Assembly: GCA_003149565.1 (NCBI GenBank)
Contig: QCWH01000032.1
Span: forward strand, 1 to 44,790
Length of the DNA stretch: 44,790 nucleotides
Direction of reading: 5' to 3'
From: Marivita sp. XM-24bin2
GTDB taxonomy: Bacteria; Pseudomonadota; Alphaproteobacteria; Rhodobacterales; Rhodobacteraceae
Shown piece by piece: positions 7,680-16,322 of the stretch. A model generated the notes under the pieces. The model did not search any database and was not told the origin of the DNA. It saw only the letters and a list, made by a program, of their open reading frames with translations. Each line of letters begins with the position of its first letter. Positions within the stretch are counted from its first letter, which is position 1. Made by a program: the position numbers and the translations under genes.

Positions 7680-8905
7680 CAGATCACGAATTGCGACAGC
7701 AGATCGTCGTCGGTGATGTCCTGATAGGTGAAGCCGGCCGAATCCAGCTGGGCAAACAACTTGTCGAAATTCGCAGCGTTCCGTGTTTCGATCCCGATAA
7801 GCACAGAGCCATAGTTGCGCGCCGATTTCTTGAGGTACTCAAACCGGGCAATGTCGTCCTCGGGTCCAAGGAAGTTCAGAAAATCCTTAAGAGCGCCCGG
7901 TCGCTGCGGTAACCGCAGAATGAAGTATTTCTTCAGCCCGAGATATTTCTGTGCGCGCTCTTTGACCTCCGGCAAACGCTCGAAATCGAAATTGCCGCCT
8001 GTAGTGACACAAACCACCGTGCGTCCTCGGATGGATTGCCCAAGGTCCTGCAGGGCATCGACCGACAGCGCACCAGCAGGTTCCAGAACAATCCCTTCCA
8101 CATTCAGCATCTCAAGGATCGTGGAGCACAGCCGATCTTCCTTGATCGTCAGAGTGTTCGCCAAACCCACACCGCTGAGCCGCGCAAAGGTTCGCTGCCC
8201 GATCTGACCGACCGCAGCGCCATCGGCGAAAGTATTTACATAATCAAGCCGGACGGGCTTCCCGGCTTCCAACGCGGCACGCAGACAGGCTCCGCCAGAG
8301 GGCTCGACGAAAGTGTATTGGCAATCTGTGCCCAGATAGCTGAGCATCCCGGCCGACAAACCACCCCCACCGACAGGAATGACAAGATGATCCGGCGACT
8401 TGCCCAGCTGTTCAAGCACCTCGACTGCGACACTGGCCTGGCCTTCGATCACATCCTCGTCGTCAAACGGAGACAGAAAATGCCCACCCGCCTCGGCACA
8501 AAACGCCTGCGCAGAAGCAAGCGTGTCATCGAAATAATCGCCTGTCAGGCGGATCTCGATGCTGTCACCTCCGAACATAGCGGTTTTCTGGATCTTCTGC
8601 TGCGGCGTTGTCACCGGCATGAAGATCACGCCCTGTTTGCCGAAATGCTTGCACATATAGGCAACACCCTGCGCGTGGTTGCCGGCGCTTGCACAGACAA
8701 AAAGCTCGACCTCCGGGCGTTTCCGCATTGCATTAAATGCGCCGCGCAGCTTGTAACTACGCACCGGCGAAAGATCTTCGCGTTTCAGATAGATGTCCGC
8801 ATCATACCGCTCGGACAGATGCGCATTGCGCAAAAGTGGCGTCGGTGGAAACACCTCGCGCATGGCGTTTGCTGCGTCGCGCGCGGATTTGGCAAAATCT
8901 GTCAT
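7679..8905 (-). CDS. ilvA: Threonine ammonia-lyase (threonine deaminase)
   Basis: PLP enzyme converting threonine to 2-oxobutanoate and ammonia, the entry step to isoleucine. The 408-residue protein has the PLP lysine at about Lys52 in SYKLRGAFNAM and the phosphate-binding glycine loop VGGGGLSAG. The C-terminal ~85 residues (YFILRLPQRPGALKDFLNF onward) form a single ACT-like regulatory unit, so it is the shorter biosynthetic type, with one regulatory repeat compared with two in E. coli IlvA. The ATG at 8905 has AAGGGGGA about 5 nt upstream; a start six codons earlier would lack this site. It is followed with a one-base overlap by the SDR gene and lies 38 bp downstream of a membrane-protein gene on the same strand. 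Confidence 0.94.
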   Translation of the reverse strand: MTDFAKSARDAANAMREVFPPTPLLRNAHLSERYDADIYLKREDLSPVRSYKLRGAFNAMRKRPEVELFVCASAGNHAQGVAYMCKHFGKQGVIFMPVTTPQQKIQKTAMFGGDSIEIRLTGDYFDDTLASAQAFCAEAGGHFLSPFDDEDVIEGQASVAVEVLEQLGKSPDHLVIPVGGGGLSAGMLSYLGTDCQYTFVEPSGGACLRAALEAGKPVRLDYVNTFADGAAVGQIGQRTFARLSGVGLANTLTIKEDRLCSTILEMLNVEGIVLEPAGALSVDALQDLGQSIRGRTVVCVTTGGNFDFERLPEVKERAQKYLGLKKYFILRLPQRPGALKDFLNFLGPEDDIARFEYLKKSARNYGSVLIGIETRNAANFDKLFAQLDSAGFTYQDITDDDLLSQFVI

Positions 8906-8943
8906 ACATCCCCCTTGGGGCAATAGCGCATGGGCGCAAGCGG

Positions 8944-9696
8944 TCAGTCAATGGGGCGGTTTTCCACGAAATGCCCGTAAAGTGTGGTCAGGACCGAGAT
9001 CCCGATGATCGTCGCAAACCAGTTCACGACAAGCGAATAGACCACGTTTATCAACGAAGATGGATCATCGTTGAACCAAGACGGCAGCTGGATCACGATG
9101 CTCGCACCGACCACAATCAAGGAAAGGATCAAGATTGTTCCACTTTGACCTTTCGTGGCGTCCCACGTTTCTCCAAGCGTCAGCTTTTCACCAAGAGCCG
9201 CGGCCGGCAGCATTACTCCAAGACGGAAGAACAGATACGCCGCCAATCCGATAAGAAGCAATGACATGATTCCCGCCAACCCGGGTAGCCCGATGGAGAT
9301 GATCCCGACAGGGACCGAAAGAACCATGACGCCAAGGACGACGAGGACACCAATAAGGATCGACCGCCCAAGGTAACCCATGACGGCAGTTCCGTGAAAG
9401 GACGGCAGCCATCCCGATGTGCTTTCACCCGTAAGCGCATAGCGATGCCACGCCACAGCGATCCAAAGACTGGCAATAACCGCTAGAATACCCAGAACGA
9501 TCGTCGGAAGAATGCTTTCCGGAGACATCACCGGCACTTGCGTGCCCTCGAAATCCATCATCTCAGGCGGATTGAGAAAACTGTAGACGGTGTAAGCGCT
9601 CTGCACCAGGTAGAGCACAAGCGAGAGCCGCAGCGCCTGATCCAGATTGGCTATCACCAGATTGAACGAATGCCGGAATATCTGCCAACCCTTCAT
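8944..9696 (-). CDS. Hypothetical multi-pass membrane protein
   Basis: A 250-residue protein I cannot assign to a characterised family. It shows about five to six hydrophobic segments: around residues 15-35, 60-82, 108-130, 138-165 and 180-205, with another near the C-terminus (FATIIGISVLTTLYGHF). It is therefore probably an inner-membrane protein. The sequence RLGVMLPAAALGEKLTLGETWDATKG in the second half resembles the conserved region of glycerophosphoryl-diester-phosphodiesterase-like or DUF975-type membrane proteins, but I would not name it on that. The ATG at 9696 is chosen because AGGAG lies 8 nt upstream. It is divergent from argG (100 bp) and upstream of ilvA on the same strand. Confidence 0.75.
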   Translation of the reverse strand: MKGWQIFRHSFNLVIANLDQALRLSLVLYLVQSAYTVYSFLNPPEMMDFEGTQVPVMSPESILPTIVLGILAVIASLWIAVAWHRYALTGESTSGWLPSFHGTAVMGYLGRSILIGVLVVLGVMVLSVPVGIISIGLPGLAGIMSLLLIGLAAYLFFRLGVMLPAAALGEKLTLGETWDATKGQSGTILILSLIVVGASIVIQLPSWFNDDPSSLINVVYSLVVNWFATIIGISVLTTLYGHFVENRPID

Positions 9697-9796
9697 CGCG
9701 AGCGCTCCTGTCTTGGCGACCCTGTTCCAAGGCCGCTTCTTGCCCCTGCTTTGAAAAACAAGTAATCGCCCCGGCAAACCCGTTAAAGGAAAACCC

Positions 9797-11020
9797 ATGT
9801 CTGCGCCCAAAAAAGTTGTGCTGGCCTATTCCGGTGGCCTCGATACCTCGATCATTCTGAAATGGTTGCAAACCGAATATGGTTGCGAGGTCGTGACCTT
9901 CACCGCTGATCTGGGTCAAGGTGAAGAACTGGAACCGGCCCGCGAAAAAGCGGTCATGCTCGGCATCAAGCCGGAGAACATCTACATCGAAGACATCCGC
10001 GAAGAATTTGTGCGCGATTTCGTGTTCCCGATGTTTCGCGCCAATGCCCTCTATGAGGGCTTGTACCTTCTCGGCACCTCCATTGCACGCCCGCTGATTT
10101 CCAAGCGTCTGGTCGAGATTGCGGCCGAGACCGGCGCGGATGCCGTGTCCCACGGAGCGACCGGAAAAGGCAACGACCAGGTGCGTTTCGAACTGGCGGC
10201 CTATGCGCTCAACCCCGACATCAAGGTGATCGCCCCCTGGCGCGAATGGGACCTCAGCTCGCGCACCAAACTTCTCGACTTCGCGGAAAAGAACCAGATC
10301 CCGATCGCCAAGGACAAGCGCGGCGAAGCGCCATTTTCGGTAGATGCAAACCTGCTGCACACGTCCTCCGAGGGCAAGGTTCTGGAGGACCCGGCGCAGG
10401 AAGCGCCCGATTACGTCTACCAGCGCACCGTCCATCCCGAGGATGCGCCGGACACACCTGAAATGGTCGAGATCACCTTTGAAAAGGGCGATGCCGTGGC
10501 GATCAACGGCGAAGCGATGTCGCCTGCCACGATCCTGACCAAGCTCAACGAGCTAGGCGGCAAGCATGGCGTGGGTCGTCTGGACCTTGTGGAGAACCGC
10601 TTTGTCGGCATGAAGTCGCGCGGCATCTACGAAACGCCGGGTGGCACTGTGCTTCTTGAAGCACATCGCGGCATCGAGCAGATCACCCTCGACAGCGGCG
10701 CGGGCCACCTGAAGGACTCCATCATGCCGCGATATGCCGAGCTGATCTATAACGGTTTTTGGTACTCGCCAGAGCGCGAGATGCTGCAGGCTCTGATCGA
10801 CAAATCGCAAGAGCATGTCAGCGGGACAGTCCGGGTGAAGCTGTATAAAGGGTCGGTCAACACCGTCGCCCGTTGGTCGGATCACTCGCTCTATTCTGAG
10901 GCGCACGTGACTTTCGAGGAAGACGCCGGCGCATATGACCAGAAAGACGCGCAAGGCTTTATTCAGCTCAACGCGCTGCGTCTGAAACTGCTGGCGGCGC
11001 GGAACCGTCGCCTCAAGTAA
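9797..11020 (+). CDS. argG: Argininosuccinate synthase
   Basis: Joins citrulline and aspartate with ATP cleavage to AMP and PPi, the penultimate step of arginine synthesis; cytosolic homotetramer in the family. The 407-residue length is standard. The ATP pyrophosphatase loop AYSGGLDTS is at residues 10-18, with further family blocks [17 protein letters not shown] and [11 protein letters not shown]-like [19 protein letters not shown] lies about 7 nt before the ATG. The gene stands alone: a divergent membrane-protein gene precedes it and a strong terminator follows 20 bp after the stop. Confidence 0.97.
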   Translation: MSAPKKVVLAYSGGLDTSIILKWLQTEYGCEVVTFTADLGQGEELEPAREKAVMLGIKPENIYIEDIREEFVRDFVFPMFRANALYEGLYLLGTSIARPLISKRLVEIAAETGADAVSHGATGKGNDQVRFELAAYALNPDIKVIAPWREWDLSSRTKLLDFAEKNQIPIAKDKRGEAPFSVDANLLHTSSEGKVLEDPAQEAPDYVYQRTVHPEDAPDTPEMVEITFEKGDAVAINGEAMSPATILTKLNELGGKHGVGRLDLVENRFVGMKSRGIYETPGGTVLLEAHRGIEQITLDSGAGHLKDSIMPRYAELIYNGFWYSPEREMLQALIDKSQEHVSGTVRVKLYKGSVNTVARWSDHSLYSEAHVTFEEDAGAYDQKDAQGFIQLNALRLKLLAARNRRLK

Positions 11021-11040
11021 TTCAGTCTCTATTCAATCCA

Positions 11041-11069
11041 AAAGGCCCGCCAGTTCGGCGGGCCTTTTT
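11041..11069 (+). terminator. Rho-independent terminator of argG
   Basis: A perfect 11-bp stem: AAAGGCCCGCC (11041-11051) pairs with GGCGGGCCTTT (11057-11067), with a 5-base loop and a run of five T. It sits 20 bp after the argG stop. The A run on the other side means it could also end transcription of the converging secreted-protein gene, whose stop is at 11075. Confidence 0.93.
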
Positions 11070-11074
11070 CGTTT

Positions 11075-11488
11075 TCAGTTCGTAGTGACGACGGTCATCA
11101 CCAGTTTGTCGTCCACCCGGATCGGGCCGTCTTCCTTGGCGCCCAGCGTGTATTCGAACACCCCGGTCGACATGCCACCATCTTCGCCGTGCACCATCAG
11201 CATCAGCATGTCGCCCGATGCGACATCTTCCTGGAGGATCGCAGCGACATCCATGTTCTCACCTTCCTTCAACGCGGCATAACCCACAACCGGTCCGGGC
11301 TTCATCTCGGCATCGGTGCGGTGCACGACCAGCCAGCCATTGGTCGGCGCGACAACTTTGGTCGCGGTCACTGAACCGCCAGACACGTCCTGTTCCATCG
11401 CCTCAACAGATGGTGCCATCGCGTGGCCGCCCGCCGTCAAAGCCGATGCAGACAGAGCGAGAATCGTGGTCAAAAACGAAATTTTCAT
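11075..11488 (-). CDS. Secreted protein with DUF7282-like domain
   Basis: A 137-residue protein with a clear Sec signal peptide (MKISFLTTILALSASALTAGGHA, cleavage probably after residue 23). The mature part has VTATKVVAPTNGWLVVH and PGPVVGYAALKEGENMDV, the pattern of the DUF7282 domain found in archaeal and bacterial surface proteins; its function is unknown to me. The mature protein is acidic and Met-rich and lacks cysteines, so it is unlikely to be disulfide-bonded. The ATG at 11488 has AGGAGACTGG upstream. It lies 74 bp downstream of the sulfotransferase-like gene on the same strand and converges on argG. Confidence 0.75.
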   Translation of the reverse strand: MKISFLTTILALSASALTAGGHAMAPSVEAMEQDVSGGSVTATKVVAPTNGWLVVHRTDAEMKPGPVVGYAALKEGENMDVAAILQEDVASGDMLMLMVHGEDGGMSTGVFEYTLGAKEDGPIRVDDKLVMTVVTTN

Positions 11489-11562
11489 TTTCCAGTCTCC
11501 TGTAAGATGCGGACAGGTTTGCCCGCGGACACTCACAGTCACGGCCAGAACATCTCAGAGTT

Positions 11563-12285
11563 TCACTGCTTGGAGATTTTTTTCGCTTCAAGCTTGCGAT
11601 ACGCAGGCATCGCTTGCTCGGCCAGGTCCGCCAAGGCCCCTGTCATTTGCGGCAGGTCACCTTCGGGGCCTGCAAAACCGGTGGTCGTGTGCAAAGATGT
11701 GTACCAATATGGAGCCCAGACACCGTCATACGGCTTAGGTCCAGCCTCCCAGACAAGCATGGCGGGATCAAACTCCAACCCAATCTCGCAACACAGCGCC
11801 CGGAGCATACCGTCAGGATCATCACGAATATCGGCACTGTCGATCACGACAGGACTCTGTCCCAGTGAACACGCGTAATCGAACAACTCGGCCTGAGCTT
11901 CGAACCCGATGTCCTCTGCTGTCAATTCCGGATAGCCCTTGGCAAAACTCGACACGACCCGCGCGGGATGCCGGATCAGAAACACATTCACGCAGTCGGC
12001 CATAAAACCGCGCGGGATGCCGTCGATCATATGCTGACACATATGCTTGTGGTAGGCATGAGCTTTATCGTTTGGAATAGGCCCAATCAGAGACTGTTCC
12101 ACCTGAAAAGCGTCATTCTTGCGATCTTCTAAAATCGCATCCCCCATCGGATGATCCAGCCCGGTTATCCTCAGATAAGGCCCATAGAATGGCTCATCGA
12201 CCACAAAGAAATCCGCGCGCTGTGCAAATGAATACATCATTGCCGTCGACAGGTTTCGCGGTCCCGACCACATTGCCACGCGCAT
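11563..12285 (-). CDS. Sulfotransferase-like protein
   Basis: A 240-residue protein starting MRVAMWSGPRNLSTAMMYSF: the loop at residues 5-16 (WSGPRNLST) corresponds to the PAPS 5'-phosphosulfate loop of sulfotransferases, and VFLIRHPARVVSSF fits the 3'-phosphate-binding RxxxxxxxS motif. This small subgroup is widespread in proteobacteria, and its acceptor is unknown. Six tightly spaced aromatic residues (DGVWAPYWYTSLHTTTGF) near the C-terminus may shape an acceptor pocket, which is inference. It is divergent from msrA across 158 bp. Confidence 0.78.
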   Translation of the reverse strand: MRVAMWSGPRNLSTAMMYSFAQRADFFVVDEPFYGPYLRITGLDHPMGDAILEDRKNDAFQVEQSLIGPIPNDKAHAYHKHMCQHMIDGIPRGFMADCVNVFLIRHPARVVSSFAKGYPELTAEDIGFEAQAELFDYACSLGQSPVVIDSADIRDDPDGMLRALCCEIGLEFDPAMLVWEAGPKPYDGVWAPYWYTSLHTTTGFAGPEGDLPQMTGALADLAEQAMPAYRKLEAKKISKQ

Positions 12286-12443
12286 TTTAACAGCCTTGCT
12301 TCAGCGACATCATCCGATTGGTAAGCTCTCCGGCGGCACACGCAAGCGGTAACTCAAATTCACCTTCGAGTGAGATCAAGTCACGGAAATTGCACCCATC
12401 ACCGCTTTCATCGCACGCTCCTTCTCAACACAGGAGATTTCTC

Positions 12444-13106
12444 ATGCGACCGCTACGCCGCAACCACCCGGTTATTCTATCTCTCGCCATCATTGCGGGA
12501 CTGTTCCTGCAATCAAAAACGGCCCACGCCGGCGAAACACGAGATATCATCGTCGCTGGTGGCTGTTTCTGGTGCGTCGAGGCAGATTTTGAGCGCGTGC
12601 GCGGTGTCAAAGAGGCCGTTTCCGGCTATACTGGCGGGACTGTCGCCAACCCAACCTACAAGCAGGTCACTGGGGGAAATACAGGCCATTACGAGGCTGT
12701 AAAGATCTCTTACGACAGCGGCATTATTGACCGAAACCGTCTTTACGACCTTTTCTTCCGATCCATTGACCCAACCGATGCCGGGGGCCAATTCTGCGAT
12801 CGTGGGCAGAGCTACGCCACGGCCATTTTTGTCTCTAACTCTGCAGAACGCGCGGCTGCGGAAAAAGCCAAGGCGTCAGCTCAGTCGGCGTTGGGTCGGC
12901 AAATTGTGACGCCAATTCTGGACGCAAAAACGTTCTATGACGCAGAAGATTACCATCAGGATTACTACAAAGGCACCAAACGCGTTCTGACACGGTATGG
13001 CGTCATTCCCCAAAAAGACGCCTATAAACGCTATCGCAAAGGCTGCGGCCGCGACGCTCGCATCAAAGATCTGTGGGGTAATGACGCTCCGTTCATTGGG
13101 AATTAG
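12444..13106 (+). CDS. msrA: Peptide-methionine (S)-S-oxide reductase, exported form
   Basis: Reduces the S epimer of methionine sulfoxide in proteins. The 220-residue protein has an N-terminal signal peptide (MRPLRRNHPVILSLAIIAGL..., likely cleaved after AHA at residue 29), so it probably acts in the periplasm. The catalytic motif GGCFWCVEADF gives Cys41 as the nucleophile; DAEDYHQDYY is the conserved C-terminal block, and a later Cys in KGCGRD may serve as resolving cysteine. The ATG at 12444 is preceded by AGGAG at 12432-12436; the frame is open further upstream to 12318 but would destroy the signal peptide. The last 4 bases overlap the convergent rbsK. Confidence 0.93.
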   Translation: MRPLRRNHPVILSLAIIAGLFLQSKTAHAGETRDIIVAGGCFWCVEADFERVRGVKEAVSGYTGGTVANPTYKQVTGGNTGHYEAVKISYDSGIIDRNRLYDLFFRSIDPTDAGGQFCDRGQSYATAIFVSNSAERAAAEKAKASAQSALGRQIVTPILDAKTFYDAEDYHQDYYKGTKRVLTRYGVIPQKDAYKRYRKGCGRDARIKDLWGNDAPFIGN

Positions 13107-13978
13107 GCAAACTTTGCAAGTTCGATGTCTTTCAGATCAGGAATCACATCCGCCGTGCCGTGACGCGTGACCATGATGGCACCCGCTTGCTGACCCAATG
13201 AGATTGCCTGTTCCATTGGCAACCCCCGATCCAAACCCGCAATCAGGAACCCTGTAAAGGTATCGCCGGCACCCGTTGTATCCACAGCCGTCACAGGCAT
13301 GGCCGGGAACGTCCTGTCCGTACCGTCATCCGTATTCAGCCAGCGACATCCGTCACCACCCAGCGTGACAACAACATCCCGAACTGGCAGATCAGCCAGC
13401 GTTCCACCCAGTGCATCGGTCAATTGCTGCGCTTCCACGGCGTTCATCACCAGGAGATCAAGCATCGGCAAAACCGCCGCAACCACCTGCGCATCAAATG
13501 GAGCCGCCGCGTAGACGACACGCATTCCTTTCGCAGACGCAAGTTTTGCTCCTTCGGTCTGGGCCGAGGTCTCATTCTGAAACAGGAAGGTGTCCGCCTC
13601 GCTTGCCTGACTCAACGCAGCAGCGATATGTGTCTCTGTTATGGCGCGATTGGCCCCCGGAAACAAAAGAATGGCATTTTCTCCGTGATCGTCGACCATG
13701 ATTACGGCGTGACCCGTTGGCACATTGAGCTCACTGATGTGGCGTGTGTCCACCCCGTACTCCAACAGCCGCTCAACCGCCCAGCGCCCATCCGCACCAA
13801 CAGCGCCGATATGCACCACCTGTGCCGCAGCGCGCGCAATCGCGACGGACATGTTCGCGCCTTTGCCGCCCAACCCCCTGTTATGATCCGTTGATGCCAG
13901 AGTTTCCCCCGGCGCAAGCAGATGTGGCACCTGATAAAACAGATCCGCATTGATCGAACCGAGATTGAAAACTGCCAT
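13103..13978 (-). CDS. rbsK: Ribokinase (PfkB family)
   Basis: Phosphorylates ribose to ribose 5-phosphate with ATP; cytosolic. The 291-residue protein starts MAVFNLGSINADLFYQVP with the first PfkB signature GGKGANMSVAIARAAA (about residues 37-52) and ends with the second, DTTGAGDTFTGF, in which Asp239 is the catalytic base. It is close to Rhodobacteraceae ribokinases, although other pentose or nucleoside kinases of the family cannot be excluded. It follows maeB with a 3-bp gap on the same strand, so the two are probably co-transcribed; no ribose transporter is adjacent. Confidence 0.87.
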   Translation of the reverse strand: MAVFNLGSINADLFYQVPHLLAPGETLASTDHNRGLGGKGANMSVAIARAAAQVVHIGAVGADGRWAVERLLEYGVDTRHISELNVPTGHAVIMVDDHGENAILLFPGANRAITETHIAAALSQASEADTFLFQNETSAQTEGAKLASAKGMRVVYAAAPFDAQVVAAVLPMLDLLVMNAVEAQQLTDALGGTLADLPVRDVVVTLGGDGCRWLNTDDGTDRTFPAMPVTAVDTTGAGDTFTGFLIAGLDRGLPMEQAISLGQQAGAIMVTRHGTADVIPDLKDIELAKFA

Positions 13979-13981
13979 GTT

Positions 13982-16237
13982 TTACCGTCCCTTGCACGCC
14001 GCCAGAACAGCCATGTTCAGAATGTCCTGCGCAGTCATCGTGGTGGAGCAAATCTGAATCGACTTATCAACACCCGCCAGAATTGGACCGATCACCGTCG
14101 CTCCTGCCATTTCCTGCATCAGCTTTACCGAGATTGACGCGGAATGGCGCGCGGGAACGACCAGAATATTGGCGGGACCCGTCAAGCGCTGGAATGGATA
14201 AAATTTCTGCGCATTCCGGTTCAGCGCCACATCAACGGTCATTTCGCCTTCGTATTCGAAATTTACCCCACGGCGGTCCAGCACGCGGGGTGCGATGTGC
14301 ATCTTCTCTGCCCGTTCAGAAACCGGGTAACCAAAGGTCGAGAACGACACAAAAGCGACGCGCGGCTCTAGTCCCATCAGGCGAGCAACTTCGGCTGCCC
14401 GTTCCGCAATGTTGGCCAAATCCTCATCGTCCGGCCATTCATGCACCAGCGTATCCGCAATCAGGATAATCCGCCCTTTGAGCAACAGCGCGGTGACACC
14501 AGCCGCGCCATGGGCTGCATCCGCATCGAACACATGGTTGATCAGCTCCATCACATGCGCCGATTTCCGCGTCGCACCGGTGACAAGGGCATCGCCATGT
14601 CCCTGCTGTAGCATAAGTGACGCAAACACGTGTCGATCCCGTGCAGCGAGACGGTGAATGTCCTGGTGATCGTAACCTTTGCGCTGCAAACGCCCATAAA
14701 GAACGTCCTTATAGCGGCTGAGATGCTGCGTATTGGCGGCATTCACCACTTCGATCTCGCGCACCGCGTCGCCCAGTCCAGCTTCTTCCAGCTTGGACTT
14801 CACGTCGGTTTCGCGCCCTACGACCAGCGCCTTTCCGAAACCAGAGCGCTGGTACATGACGGCCGCGCGCAATACACGCGGATCGTCGCCCTCGGCAAAG
14901 ATCATCCGCGCCTGCGCCTTGCGTGCCCGTGCATTGATGCCGCGCAGAATGCTTGCCGTCGGATCCATGCGCGACTTGAGCGATTCCTCATACGCCGGCA
15001 AATCAATGATAGGTCGCCGTGCTGCGCCTGTGTCCATGCCGGCCTTAGCGACAGCAGGCGGAATGCGGTGAATCAGTCTCGGATCAAACGGCGTCGGGAT
15101 GATGTAGTCCCGTCCGAAGGTCAGGCTTTTGCCATAGGCCAATGCCACCTCATCCGGCACATCCTCGCGTGCGAGTTCGGCCAGCGCTTGTGCACATGCG
15201 ATCTTCATCTCGTCATTGATGGCCCGCGCATGAATGTCCAAAGCGCCTCGGAACAAGTAAGGGAAGCCCAGCACGTTGTTCACCTGGTTCGGATAATCGC
15301 TGCGCCCGGTGGCCACGATCGCATCCATCCGCACCTCGTGCGCCTCTTCCGGCGTGATCTCGGGATCGGGGTTCGCCATGGCAAAGATCACCGGATTGTC
15401 CGCCATCGACCGCACCATGTCTTGCGTCACGGCCCCTTTGACGCTCACCCCAAGGAAAACGTCCGCGCCAACCATCGCCTCTTCCAGCGTGCGGGCGTCG
15501 GTCTTGACCGCGTGTGCCGATTTCCACTGGTTCATACCTTCGGTGCGGCCTTGATAAATCACACCCTTGGTGTCCGCGACGATGCAGTTCTCGTGCCGCG
15601 CGCCCATCCGTTTGAGCAGTTCGATACAGGCAATGCCCGCCGCTCCAGCCCCGTTCAGAACGATCTTCACATCTTCGATCTTTTTGCCGGACAGGTGAAG
15701 GGCATTCAGCAGGCCCGCCGCACAGATCACCGCCGTTCCATGCTGGTCATCGTGGAAGACGGGGATATCCATCTCTTCCTTGAGGCGCTGCTCGATGATG
15801 AAACACTCGGGCGCTTTGATGTCTTCAAGGTTGATGCCGCCAAAGGTCGGCCCCATCAGCCTCACTGCTTTGCAGAATTCATCGGGGTCTTCGGTGTCCA
15901 ATTCGATGTCGATCGAGTTCACATCCGCAAACCGTTTGAACAGGACGGACTTGCCCTCCATCACCGGCTTTGAGCCCAGCGCACCCAGATTGCCGAGACC
16001 CAGAACTGCAGTACCGTTCGAAATCACCGCGACGAGGTTGCCCTTGTTGGTATAGTCATAAGCCAGACCGGGGTCTTTCGCGATGTCTTCGCAGGGCACC
16101 GCCACGCCGGGGGAATAGGCCAGCGAAAGATCACGCTGCGTGGTCATCGGCACGGTGGCTTGCACCTCCCATTTGCCGGGGGTCGGTTCAAGGTGGAAGG
16201 CAAGCGCTTCTTCGCGGGTGTATTTCGGGTTGGACAT
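13982..16237 (-). CDS. maeB: NADP-dependent malic enzyme with phosphotransacetylase-like domain
   Basis: Oxidative decarboxylation of malate to pyruvate with NADP(H). The 751-residue length is the usual one for the large bacterial MaeB. The malic-enzyme part covers about residues 1-430: SLAYSPGVAVPCEDI, the catalytic-lysine region ISNGTAVLGLGNLGALGSKPVMEGK and VFHDDQHGTA. The dinucleotide fold has NGAGAAGIACIELL. The C-terminal ~320 residues (from RARKAQARMIFAEGDDPRVL) resemble phosphotransacetylase; in this family that domain is regulatory, binding acetyl-CoA, and not catalytic. The NAD versus NADP choice is inferred from the fusion. Divergent from mutS with 85 bp between the starts; first gene of maeB-rbsK. 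Confidence 0.95.
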   Translation of the reverse strand: MSNPKYTREEALAFHLEPTPGKWEVQATVPMTTQRDLSLAYSPGVAVPCEDIAKDPGLAYDYTNKGNLVAVISNGTAVLGLGNLGALGSKPVMEGKSVLFKRFADVNSIDIELDTEDPDEFCKAVRLMGPTFGGINLEDIKAPECFIIEQRLKEEMDIPVFHDDQHGTAVICAAGLLNALHLSGKKIEDVKIVLNGAGAAGIACIELLKRMGARHENCIVADTKGVIYQGRTEGMNQWKSAHAVKTDARTLEEAMVGADVFLGVSVKGAVTQDMVRSMADNPVIFAMANPDPEITPEEAHEVRMDAIVATGRSDYPNQVNNVLGFPYLFRGALDIHARAINDEMKIACAQALAELAREDVPDEVALAYGKSLTFGRDYIIPTPFDPRLIHRIPPAVAKAGMDTGAARRPIIDLPAYEESLKSRMDPTASILRGINARARKAQARMIFAEGDDPRVLRAAVMYQRSGFGKALVVGRETDVKSKLEEAGLGDAVREIEVVNAANTQHLSRYKDVLYGRLQRKGYDHQDIHRLAARDRHVFASLMLQQGHGDALVTGATRKSAHVMELINHVFDADAAHGAAGVTALLLKGRIILIADTLVHEWPDDEDLANIAERAAEVARLMGLEPRVAFVSFSTFGYPVSERAEKMHIAPRVLDRRGVNFEYEGEMTVDVALNRNAQKFYPFQRLTGPANILVVPARHSASISVKLMQEMAGATVIGPILAGVDKSIQICSTTMTAQDILNMAVLAACKGR

Positions 16238-16322
16238 GCGTCAGAGGCCTCATACGTCAAAATCGGGTTTTCCACCCGGGTCGGTCGCCTTAATGTCACG
16301 CCAAAGCACCGAGGGGAAGCTT

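Noticed and set aside
8036-8926. A 296-codon open frame opposite ilvA
   Set aside because: Antisense to ilvA along its length, with shadow-type composition and no motif.
9563-10435. A 290-codon open frame opposite argG and the membrane-protein start
   Set aside because: Antisense to argG and crosses its promoter; no motif.
12318-12443. Extended N-terminus for msrA from an upstream ATG
   Set aside because: It would bury the signal peptide, and the ATG at 12444 has a well-placed AGGAG.
14630-15973. A 447-codon open frame on the plus strand opposite maeB
   Set aside because: It is fully antisense to the well-conserved maeB, has no ribosome site or recognisable domain, and has the Arg/His/Pro-rich composition of a shadow frame in high-GC coding DNA.
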